In this document: piece by piece, positions 9,040 through 15,538 of the stretch
Layout of the letters: each line of letters opens with the position of its first letter
Numbering within the stretch: position 1 is the first letter of the stretch
DNA from: Verrucomicrobiia bacterium
GTDB lineage: Bacteria; Verrucomicrobiota; Verrucomicrobiia; Verrucomicrobiales; DEV007
Assembly: GCA_020439995.1 (NCBI GenBank)
Contig: JAGROY010000054.1
Span: forward strand, 1-39,809
DNA length: 39,809 nucleotides
Reading direction: 5' to 3'
Translations under genes and position numbers: made by a program
Notes under the pieces: generated by a model
The model's database searches: none
Seen by the model: the letters and a program-made list of their open reading frames with translations, nothing else
What the model was told of the DNA's origin: nothing

Positions 9040-9474
9040 ATGCGAAATCGGACCAAAAAATTGGGAGGCACCTCAGTTTTCTCGCGAATAAAGGACTATC
9101 GGGCATTCAGCCTTGTGGAAATCCTTGTCGTTATCGTTGTAATCGGAATCATTACAGCGATCGCGATGCCCGCGATCCGGGGAGTACTTGAAAACGGTGA
9201 GGAAGCGAAAGTGACCACGAATGCGAAAAATATCGCGAGTCTTTCGTCGAATCTGGCTGCGATTGGAGTCGCTCATGTTTTGCCCGATTCACTTGGTGGG
9301 ATCGAGGCCACCGCCCGCTTGCTTCGCGAAGGCGTGATCGTTCCCGAAGGGCCACTCGCAGGGCAAGTTTTCAAGATGAACGGACTTTCAGACGACGAGA
9401 TCAGCAAGGCTGCGAACAAGCTTGAGATCGTTTACGCGGAGAAAGAGCTCAATCTGCGCATCAAAGACGTCTAA
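9040..9474 (+). CDS. Type II/IV pseudopilin-like protein
   Basis: A 144-residue protein with a class III prepilin leader. A basic 22-residue leader ends in Ala22, followed by FSLVEILVVIVVIGIITAIA, with the conserved Glu at mature position +5 and the hydrophobic helix used for assembly. Residue -1 is Ala rather than the usual Gly. The remainder (about 100 residues) is short, as in GspG/GspH-like or the many orphan pseudopilins of Verrucomicrobiota. Such proteins are processed by a prepilin peptidase and sit in the inner membrane or periplasmic pseudopilus. No secretion or pilus genes are adjacent, so it is an orphan and its machine is elsewhere. No clear ribosome binding site precedes the ATG; an inverted repeat occupies that position. 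Confidence 0.85.
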   Translation: MRNRTKKLGGTSVFSRIKDYRAFSLVEILVVIVVIGIITAIAMPAIRGVLENGEEAKVTTNAKNIASLSSNLAAIGVAHVLPDSLGGIEATARLLREGVIVPEGPLAGQVFKMNGLSDDEISKAANKLEIVYAEKELNLRIKDV

Positions 9475-9532
9475 CTAAAAGGTGTTCAACTGATCTGGTT
9501 GCTCCAGGTTCCTTCTGAGGCGAAGCTCCGCC

Positions 9533-10060
9533 GTGTTCGAACTCCTTCTCAACCAGCAGATCTACCAGCGCGTTGTTCAAGAGCTGGTGCCTGCGGCTTC
9601 CAAGTTTCTGTGGATCACTACAGCCGACATCAAAGACATGCATGTAGCCGCCGGGAAGCGTTATCGGCCATTCCTTGCTGTATTGTCGGAACTGGTCGGC
9701 CAAGGAGTAGCCGTCCGGTTGATCCATGCAAAGGAGCCAGGGGAACGCTTTCGCAAAGACTTCGACCGATATCCAGACCTGGTGAGCAGCGATCTCTTCG
9801 AGCGAGCGCTCTGTCCGCGACTGCATACCAAGGCGATCATTGCGGATGGCAAGTGGGCGTTCGTCGGCTCAGCAAATCTGACTGGAGCAGGTCTTGGCTG
9901 CAAAGGGCCGCATCGACGCAATTTTGAAGCAGGATTTCTAACGGACGATGCCGCATCAATCGAAGCACTGATGGAAGAAATCGATCAGCTATTCCTCGGC
10001 GAGTACTGTCGAAAGTGTCAGCGGCGGCAATTTTGCCCCGAGCCGTTGGATGGAGAGTAG
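9533..10060 (+). CDS. Single-HKD phospholipase D-like protein with cysteine cluster
   Basis: A 175-residue protein with a GTG start at 9533. It contains one PLD/HKD motif: H98, K100 and D105 with GSANLTGAG at 112-120 (LHTKAIIADGKWAFVGSAN). Single-HKD members (Nuc endonuclease-like, minicell toxins, helicase-linked PLDc_2 domains) act as homodimers on phosphodiester bonds of DNA or lipids. No signal peptide is seen, so the protein is probably cytoplasmic. The C-terminus carries a C-x2-C-x5-C cluster (CRKCQRRQFC, 159-168) and C123 precedes a histidine, suggesting metal binding. It is 58 bases after the pseudopilin stop on the same strand and convergent with the YHYH gene. A nuclease role is more likely than lipid hydrolysis, but substrate is not determined. 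Confidence 0.75.
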   Translation: MFELLLNQQIYQRVVQELVPAASKFLWITTADIKDMHVAAGKRYRPFLAVLSELVGQGVAVRLIHAKEPGERFRKDFDRYPDLVSSDLFERALCPRLHTKAIIADGKWAFVGSANLTGAGLGCKGPHRRNFEAGFLTDDAASIEALMEEIDQLFLGEYCRKCQRRQFCPEPLDGE

Positions 10061-10078
10061 CTTGAAGTCTGGCGGTGA

Positions 10079-10103
10079 GGCGTGCTACCGCGGCGTGCTA
10101 CCG
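10079..10103. repeat. Tandem 12-bp repeat spanning the YHYH stop codon
   Basis: GGCGTGCTACCG occurs at 10079-10090 and again at 10092-10103, separated by one base. The second copy supplies the stop codon and last residue of the YHYH gene; the first lies just beyond. It looks like a recent 13-bp duplication at the gene end. Confidence 0.6.
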
Positions 10104-11810
10104 AGGAGGTAAGCCGCCAGGAGGCCCTCCGCCTCCCGGGCCGCCACCTCCAGCTGCGGTGCTGAATTCTGTGTCATCGTAAGGACTGAGGCCGATCTGG
10201 GTTAGTCTGTAGAGTTTTCCATTGGAATCGGTCGAATCCGTGGTGATCATCTCCGTGGAATCTGTCGTGACTGGAGTGCCGGTCTCGTCCCATGTTTCAA
10301 GATCGGTGCTGGAATCGACTCGGTAGATGCCACCTTCGACCCCTTCCCAGATGATCGTGATTTCGTCAGAGTCAGGATTGGCAGAAATGGATTGAACCTC
10401 AGGGGCCATCGACGCTGCGCCAGCAAAGGCGACGGCAGCACTTTCGGGAATGCTGGTGGCGCCCCCCGCCAGTGTTGGATCACCGAAGTAGGCCGGTGCG
10501 AGATTGTAGGGATACGTTGGATCACCATTGGCTTCAATGGCGGTGAAGTAGGCCCACGTTCCCCCTGGAAATTCGGGTGTCACACAATAGCGCACGTTGT
10601 AGAGATTGAGATCGTAGTGCTTAGCTTCATCAAATGCTCCCTGGGTTTCAGGATCGCTGTATTGCTCAAAGGCCACTCCTGATGCGTCTGAAATGAGATC
10701 GCCCTTGAATGCATTGTCTTCCATGTAGCGGCCGAGAACGAACACCTCGTCGACATCTGGCCCGGTTCGGCTCGAGGCGACGGCAGTCGAGGTGCTCGTG
10801 CCAAGAGTCACCACCCACTGGGGAAGAAGGTTCCTTCCATTGGCCGCAATGTCGTATGAGCCATTGTTGCCATCGCGTTTCTGGTAGCCAGTGACCATGC
10901 GTCGCACCTCGCTAGTGGCATCACTAGGATCGCTGTAGCCGTAGGGGCCATACATCGGCAGGCCATCGTTCACCCAGCCGATGATTGGGCTGTGGTTCCC
11001 GTTGAAATTCTCGGTGTATGGGTTGGTGCCACCCTTCGATACGAGACCGGTGAAGACAACTGTGGGATCGTAGTCAACCGAGTCGCCCAGCAGATGCCGC
11101 AATGCAGGCGGGTTGGCATGGTAGTGGTGCGACTCCATCGCCTGATGGGAGTTTCCAGAATCGAAGGTAGGGCCCTCATTGATAAAAGCATCGCGGTTCC
11201 ATACGCCATCACCAAAACCGGATGCGCTGCTGCCAGGGCCTCCATCTACGCCTGAGGCGTTTTCATAGCTGAAGGTGTCCGTCGTATTGAAGAGCGGCAC
11301 ACCGTTCACGAAGAGACCGCAATTTCCCGCATTGCTCGCCTCACTCGTGCTGATGTAGCCGGGGCCATAGTTCGTCGATCTGGGAAAGCGATAGAGGATG
11401 GCGGCATTGCCTGGAAAGGAAGCGAAGATCGTATCGCGGACGTAGATATTGTCATACCAGGGGCCCATGGTGTGGGTGCCCAGTCCGGTCGAGCTGATGT
11501 AAACGTCAGTGTCTGTGTAGGCAATGCCTTGAACACCGCCGTAGACGGGCTCGGTCTGGTCGCCAGCAGCAAAGCCAGCATCGTTGCCAGGGAACTCGGA
11601 TCGATCCCAGGTGGTGACAGAAGTGACAGTGCCATCGGTGGCCGTTTTCTCAGCCGTTTCGTTTTCGATCGTCGTCCAGATGCGGGCATACTTGCCTGCG
11701 TCTTTCGTATACCATGAGGTGATCAAAGGATCGCCACTGGCAGCGGGCGAAGCGATCATTGCGATGACCGCTGTGGTTAACGGAAGTGAAATGGAATGAT
11801 GAAGTTTCAT
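10098..11810 (-). CDS. Secreted YHYH-domain protein
   Basis: A 570-residue exported protein. Start is the ATG at 11810 (MKLHHSISLP), giving a typical signal peptide cut near residue 26. The YHYH domain is marked by ESHHYHANPPALRH at about 226-239 and PIIGWVNDGLPMYGPYGY at 275-292, both family hallmarks; its biochemical role is not established. A beta-sandwich domain of the type found at Verrucomicrobia protein ends follows (TIIWEGVEGGIYRVDSSTDL), then a Gly/Pro-rich tail (GGGGPGGGGPPGGLPPR). It is the last gene of the LytTR/CotH cluster, 114 bases downstream of the response regulator gene, and has its own TGGGATGAA operator pair 41-72 bases upstream of the start. Likely role: an extracytoplasmic effector controlled by the adjacent regulator. 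Confidence 0.85.
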   Translation of the reverse strand: MKLHHSISLPLTTAVIAMIASPAASGDPLITSWYTKDAGKYARIWTTIENETAEKTATDGTVTSVTTWDRSEFPGNDAGFAAGDQTEPVYGGVQGIAYTDTDVYISSTGLGTHTMGPWYDNIYVRDTIFASFPGNAAILYRFPRSTNYGPGYISTSEASNAGNCGLFVNGVPLFNTTDTFSYENASGVDGGPGSSASGFGDGVWNRDAFINEGPTFDSGNSHQAMESHHYHANPPALRHLLGDSVDYDPTVVFTGLVSKGGTNPYTENFNGNHSPIIGWVNDGLPMYGPYGYSDPSDATSEVRRMVTGYQKRDGNNGSYDIAANGRNLLPQWVVTLGTSTSTAVASSRTGPDVDEVFVLGRYMEDNAFKGDLISDASGVAFEQYSDPETQGAFDEAKHYDLNLYNVRYCVTPEFPGGTWAYFTAIEANGDPTYPYNLAPAYFGDPTLAGGATSIPESAAVAFAGAASMAPEVQSISANPDSDEITIIWEGVEGGIYRVDSSTDLETWDETGTPVTTDSTEMITTDSTDSNGKLYRLTQIGLSPYDDTEFSTAAGGGGPGGGGPPGGLPPR

Positions 11811-11850
11811 TGTTCCACAGCCTCGCAGAGAAACGCACGACAACAATCTG

Positions 11851-11882
11851 CATGGGATGAAGCTGGCGATTCATGGGATGAA
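11851..11882 (-). promoter_or_regulatory. Putative LytTR operator, YHYH gene
   Basis: CATGGGATGAA occurs at 11851-11861 and 11872-11882: two identical 11-mers with exactly 21 bp between starts. Read on the gene strand it is TTCATCCCATG twice. Two sites on the same helix face separated by two turns is the known architecture for LytTR-domain regulators. The pair lies 41-72 bases upstream of the YHYH start and the same 9-mer pair precedes two more genes of the cluster. Confidence 0.72.
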
Positions 11883-11924
11883 TCCGGCCATTGCGATGGT
11901 CACTGCATCGCCCCATCATTCAAA

Positions 11925-12695
11925 TCAACGCGCATACTTGAGACGCCCCTGGAGTTCTTCCAAAGCACGCTTCAGCGGCACTTCCCTGCCGTCTTCCAGC
12001 ACGGCCACATGGCCACGGCGGCCGACAGACTGAATGCTTGTCACTCGGGTCAAGTTCACGACGTCTGAGCGGCTGACACGCAGGAACACGTTTGGATCGA
12101 GCTGGCGTTCGAGTTCCGCCAACGTCATCCTGGCAAGATGCGTCTGCGTCTCCGTATGCACTTCGATGTAGTTGCCATCCGCCTGCAGCCAATACACTTC
12201 ATCGACGCTCACGTAGTCGGTTCGTCCCTGAGAGCGAATCTCGATGCGCTGAAGGTGGTTGTTCCCTGGGCGCATTGCAGCGAGCATCTCGGTCAGGCTG
12301 GCTTGCCATTTCTCCTGATCCGGTTTGGCGAGCATCGTTTCAGCACGCTCGATGGCCTTGCCCAGGCGGTCAGCCTGAACCGGCTTGAGAAGGTAGTCGA
12401 TCGCGTTCACTTCGAACGCTTTGACCGCATGCTCGTTGTAAGCGGTGACAAAGATCACGACAGGAGCGGGCACCGCTAGTGAGTGAAGCTCTGTCATGAC
12501 GCCGAATCCATCCAAATCGGGCATCTGGATATCTAGAAACACAATGTCAGGCCGCACCTCTTGAATCTTCTCCACCGCTTGCAACCCGCCCGCACATTCC
12601 GCACAAATCGACACGGAAGGGAACTCCTCCAGCAGCATGCGCATGCGCTCTCTTCCAAGGGCTTCGTCGTCGACGATGATGGCTCTATGTTTCAT
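11925..12695 (-). CDS. LytTR-family response regulator
   Basis: A 256-residue LytR/AlgR-type regulator. The receiver domain (1-120) has acidic residues D9, D10 and E11, phospho-acceptor D55 (FLDIQMPDLDGF), T84 and K104 (DYLLKPV). The LytTR DNA-binding domain spans about 150-252 (RIEIRSQGRTDYVSVDEV, YWLQADGNYIEVHT, FLRVSRSDVVNLTRV). Its ATG at 12695 overlaps the stop of the histidine kinase gene by four bases (ATGA), indicating translational coupling and a cognate pair. LytTR domains bind two direct 9-bp sites about 12 bp apart. Three repeat pairs of that geometry lie ahead of genes in this cluster and are the best candidates for its targets. Confidence 0.93.
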   Translation of the reverse strand: MKHRAIIVDDEALGRERMRMLLEEFPSVSICAECAGGLQAVEKIQEVRPDIVFLDIQMPDLDGFGVMTELHSLAVPAPVVIFVTAYNEHAVKAFEVNAIDYLLKPVQADRLGKAIERAETMLAKPDQEKWQASLTEMLAAMRPGNNHLQRIEIRSQGRTDYVSVDEVYWLQADGNYIEVHTETQTHLARMTLAELERQLDPNVFLRVSRSDVVNLTRVTSIQSVGRRGHVAVLEDGREVPLKRALEELQGRLKYAR

Positions 12696-13894
12696 GATGG
12701 ATGGGTCTGAAAGGGAAAGGCAATGGTGACCACGGTGCCGCCGCCTTCACGATCATTGAGTTTAAGTGAAAAGCCTTCTTTGCCATAGAGCGCCTCCAGA
12801 CGGGCTTCCGCATTGGATAGCCCGATTCCCCATCCCCTCGCACTTTCAGATTGACGCCCGACGCCGTTGTCTTCGACGAGAACCTCCAGTTGATCATCGA
12901 TCTTTCTTGCCGTGAGCCAGACTGTGCCCGGTGTCCCCAGCGGTTCCAGTCCGTGTCTCACCGCGTTCTCAACAATGGGTTGGAGCAGCAGCGTCGGCAC
13001 TCTTGCCGAAAGGCATTCTGTTGCCACGTCCTGCTCGAACTGAACCCGTTCTCCAAAGCGCATCTGCTCGATCCCCATGTAGGCATTGAGAAGTTCAAGT
13101 TCTCTCGACAGTAGCACTTCGTTGCTGTTCTTCTCGTCGAGCACGCCTCTTAAAAGCGTGCTCAGGTTTCCGATCATGTGATCGGCTTTCTTGGGTTCAC
13201 TATAAACCAACGTTGAGATCGCATTGAGCGCATTAAAGAGAAAGTGCGGCTGCAATTGCAGCTTCAGGGTCTCCAGCTGGGACTGTGTAAGTCTTGTTTG
13301 AAGCTCAAGCGCCTGGCGCTCACGCTGCCGGAGTTGGGCTCCGAAAAGAAAAACGCTCTGCACTCCCATCAGAGCCCAGTAAGTGGGCAGAGTCCGGGGC
13401 AACTGTTGAACAATATTCGGGAGGAGAATGGATGGAGGATTCTCATCCACCGGACGCGGAGGCCCATGCGGAGGGGGGCGATGATCAGGGCCTCCTGGAG
13501 GCCTTGGAGGCCGCTCACCCTGCATTCTTCGGTTGTCTGCTGGAGGGCGCCTGACAGGATCACCAACGAATCGACGCTCCACAGGCTTGATCACTGTTTC
13601 AAAGAGAGTCTGAGCCAATAGTGCAATACAGACGGACATTAACACATGCACCACTCCATGTTTTACGAGGCTCTCCCGTTGGGTCAATGGAAAGCGCATC
13701 GTGAGCCAGAACACCACGGGTGTCAATGCGATCCATGGCAGCCAACGTGCGAGCGTCCGGATCAAGGCGTCGCGCAGCGACAAATCAGCGATGAGCTGCA
13801 GCTGGATCGTGAACAGCGCGACGATACCGCCCGAGACGATACAGAATACGATAAGTCGTCTCAGAACGGGATGATGCGTAAGGATCGATCTCAT
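12692..13894 (-). CDS. LytS-like sensor histidine kinase with Pro/His-rich external loop
   Basis: A 400-residue kinase of the His_kinase/HATPase_c class. The start at 13894 places the ATG one base after the cotH stop (TAA-C-ATG), implying coupled translation; a longer frame would overlap cotH and is rejected. Four membrane segments are predicted at about 13-35, 50-67, 80-101 and 170-187. The segment between the third and fourth (about 103-168), predicted extracytoplasmic, is rich in Pro, Arg, Gly and His (for example RPPGGPDHRPPPHGPPRP). The phospho-acceptor is H217 (LQPHFLFNALNAIS), the N box QPIVENAVRHG at 305-315, then EDNGVG at 341-346 and GIGL at 356-359. The loop may be the sensor and could bind metal or a polyanion; that is inference. 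It feeds the overlapping LytTR regulator. Confidence 0.92.
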   Translation of the reverse strand: MRSILTHHPVLRRLIVFCIVSGGIVALFTIQLQLIADLSLRDALIRTLARWLPWIALTPVVFWLTMRFPLTQRESLVKHGVVHVLMSVCIALLAQTLFETVIKPVERRFVGDPVRRPPADNRRMQGERPPRPPGGPDHRPPPHGPPRPVDENPPSILLPNIVQQLPRTLPTYWALMGVQSVFLFGAQLRQRERQALELQTRLTQSQLETLKLQLQPHFLFNALNAISTLVYSEPKKADHMIGNLSTLLRGVLDEKNSNEVLLSRELELLNAYMGIEQMRFGERVQFEQDVATECLSARVPTLLLQPIVENAVRHGLEPLGTPGTVWLTARKIDDQLEVLVEDNGVGRQSESARGWGIGLSNAEARLEALYGKEGFSLKLNDREGGGTVVTIAFPFQTHPS

Positions 13895-13895
13895 G

Positions 13896-15395
13896 TTAGC
13901 GGGGGCGAGGAGGGCGACGGCCTTCGGGCCTGTCAGGCCTTCTGCCGGCTGGGCCTCCTCCTGGTGGTCGGGGGCCTCGATGCCGGGCTTCGATTTGCGT
14001 GCCTTCACGGTTGCCGGAAAGCTGCGCATTTACTGATTCGATCCTGCGGCTGACGAATGGTTTGATTGCTAGAACCCGTCTTTCGATGGCCGTGTTGTAT
14101 CCGTCCGCGTCTCCCGTAAGGCCCATGCGCAGATCTGCGGCAGCTTGTTCGGTCAGATGTGGCGTTAGAACTTTTTCAAATTCAGCCATCCTGGCGAAAA
14201 GCTTCTCTTCGGTAAACGCTTCTTTCATCAGTGCGGCAATGGCTGACTTATAGAGCTTGGTAAACGACTCTGTGGCAAACAACCTCTCGACAAGTTTGAG
14301 CTCGGCCACCCAGGGTCGGTCAATGTCCCAGTCAACCAGCTCTTCCGGCGCCCCTCCCATGGTGAAGGTGCCGAATGCTCCATTCACATCCCACGGCAGG
14401 AGATGCAGCTTTCCGTCCGCCTTGTTCATGAGCAGGTAGTAGTTGTGCGGCATGCCGATGTAGCTGTCCATGTTCGACAATACCGAAGTTGCCGCCAGAT
14501 AGCCAGCGAACTGGTCGAGATCCATGCGCTCGCCGATCTCTTTTGCAAAGTCCTCGTCGGAGCCTTCGTGGATCAATTTTAAAAGCTCACTGAATCGTCG
14601 AATTTGCTCCGTGTTTTCCTCTCCCACTTTGATCTCAAAGCGCTCATAGAGTTCGGAATCGTCGCCCGGATATTCCCAGTTCGACGACACTTCCGGCTTC
14701 ATCAGCAGGCTGCCTTTGTTCTCTTTGCCAAAGTTTCGCACGAGGAAGTTTTTATCGACTTGCTCTACCAGAGCATAAACACCGAGGGCTTGCTTTTCCA
14801 CCACTCCTTCGATAGTTAGAGTCACGGTAGCCCAGCCGACTTCGGGCGAAGGAACTCCAGCTGCCCGATAAACTTCGTAGGCAAGTTTCTCTTTCATATA
14901 CGCCGGATCGAGAAACGCGTTCGAAAGATTCACCTTCGTGCAGCCATGGAGCTTCTGTCCTTTAACGAAACGGTTTGTGTCTATCTTGAATGGCCTCCGG
15001 TAACCATCGCTGGAAAAGCGATAGGAGGAATTTCCTTTGAAGCGAAGTCCTGCATCGTTGAAGGTTTCGCCATCGATGGTTATGCGGGCCTTCACATAGG
15101 TGAAATCACTCTCGGAGTTCATCCCCCCTCCGGGCACCGGCCCTCCATCACGGGGTCGGCGACCGTCGTGCTCCGATTCTACCGGCTGCATTGCTTTCCA
15201 TGCTTCACCTGTGAGTGAAATATCGATGGTGACGACATGGTTATCCTCGTAGACGGACTTCCAGTAGGCTGCGTCTGCGCTGGCCGTGTCTTCGCCGTAG
15301 GAATTCTGCACCAGGCCGCACAGGGTCAGTGCCAGAAGAATCAAGGGGCATGTCTTGGAAAAGTGGGTGGAGAATCGGTTTAGCATGTTTGGCAT
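13896..15395 (-). CDS. Secreted CotH-family protein kinase
   Basis: A 499-residue exported member of the CotH atypical kinase family; Bacillus CotH phosphorylates serines of coat proteins. The ATG at 15395 gives a signal peptide ending near residue 34 (LILLALTLCGLVQNSYG). Core motifs are NLSNAFLDPAYMKEKLAYEV at 156-175, GVYALVEQVDKNFL at 205-218, MPHNYYLL at 315-322 and LLPWDVNGAFGTF at 332-344, which includes the family's PWD-containing metal/nucleotide region. An internal loop (RRPRDGGPVPGGG, 79-91) and the C-terminus (PRPPGGGPAGRRPDRP onward) are Pro/Gly/Arg-rich. The gene heads the kinase-regulator operon and has an upstream TGGGATGAA operator pair at 15458-15490. The substrate is unknown; in Gram-negatives CotH proteins often neighbour metal or polyphosphate genes. 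Confidence 0.9.
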   Translation of the reverse strand: MPNMLNRFSTHFSKTCPLILLALTLCGLVQNSYGEDTASADAAYWKSVYEDNHVVTIDISLTGEAWKAMQPVESEHDGRRPRDGGPVPGGGMNSESDFTYVKARITIDGETFNDAGLRFKGNSSYRFSSDGYRRPFKIDTNRFVKGQKLHGCTKVNLSNAFLDPAYMKEKLAYEVYRAAGVPSPEVGWATVTLTIEGVVEKQALGVYALVEQVDKNFLVRNFGKENKGSLLMKPEVSSNWEYPGDDSELYERFEIKVGEENTEQIRRFSELLKLIHEGSDEDFAKEIGERMDLDQFAGYLAATSVLSNMDSYIGMPHNYYLLMNKADGKLHLLPWDVNGAFGTFTMGGAPEELVDWDIDRPWVAELKLVERLFATESFTKLYKSAIAALMKEAFTEEKLFARMAEFEKVLTPHLTEQAAADLRMGLTGDADGYNTAIERRVLAIKPFVSRRIESVNAQLSGNREGTQIEARHRGPRPPGGGPAGRRPDRPEGRRPPRPR

Positions 15396-15457
15396 ATCAA
15401 CAAGTCGGTTGAATGGGATTGCTTACAGTGCGCTCTTCCGCGAGGAAGGCCAAGTTG

Positions 15458-15490
15458 CATGGGATGAACATGGCAATGGATGGGATGAAC
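15458..15490 (-). promoter_or_regulatory. Putative LytTR operator, cotH-kinase-regulator operon
   Basis: The 9-mer TGGGATGAA occurs at 15460-15468 and 15481-15489, a 21-bp period, with the further match ATGGGATGAAC around both. The spacer shares GG and AT at the same offsets as the YHYH operator spacer. It lies 63-95 bases upstream of the cotH start, suiting an activator site. If bound by the LytTR protein encoded downstream, the operon is autoregulated. Confidence 0.72.
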
Positions 15491-15538
15491 GCGGCGAACG
15501 GCGAATTCAACGGAACCACGAATAGTGCGTCCGTTGTG

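Noticed and set aside
11851..11882. A CRISPR-like direct repeat
   Set aside because: There are only two units of 11 bp with 10-bp spacing at each of three separate promoters, which fits operators and not an array. No CRISPR array or cas gene was seen anywhere.
13896..14029. An N-terminal extension of the histidine kinase to 14029
   Set aside because: It would overlap the CotH coding sequence out of frame and adds a polar, low-quality segment; the ATG at 13894 directly after the cotH stop is far better.
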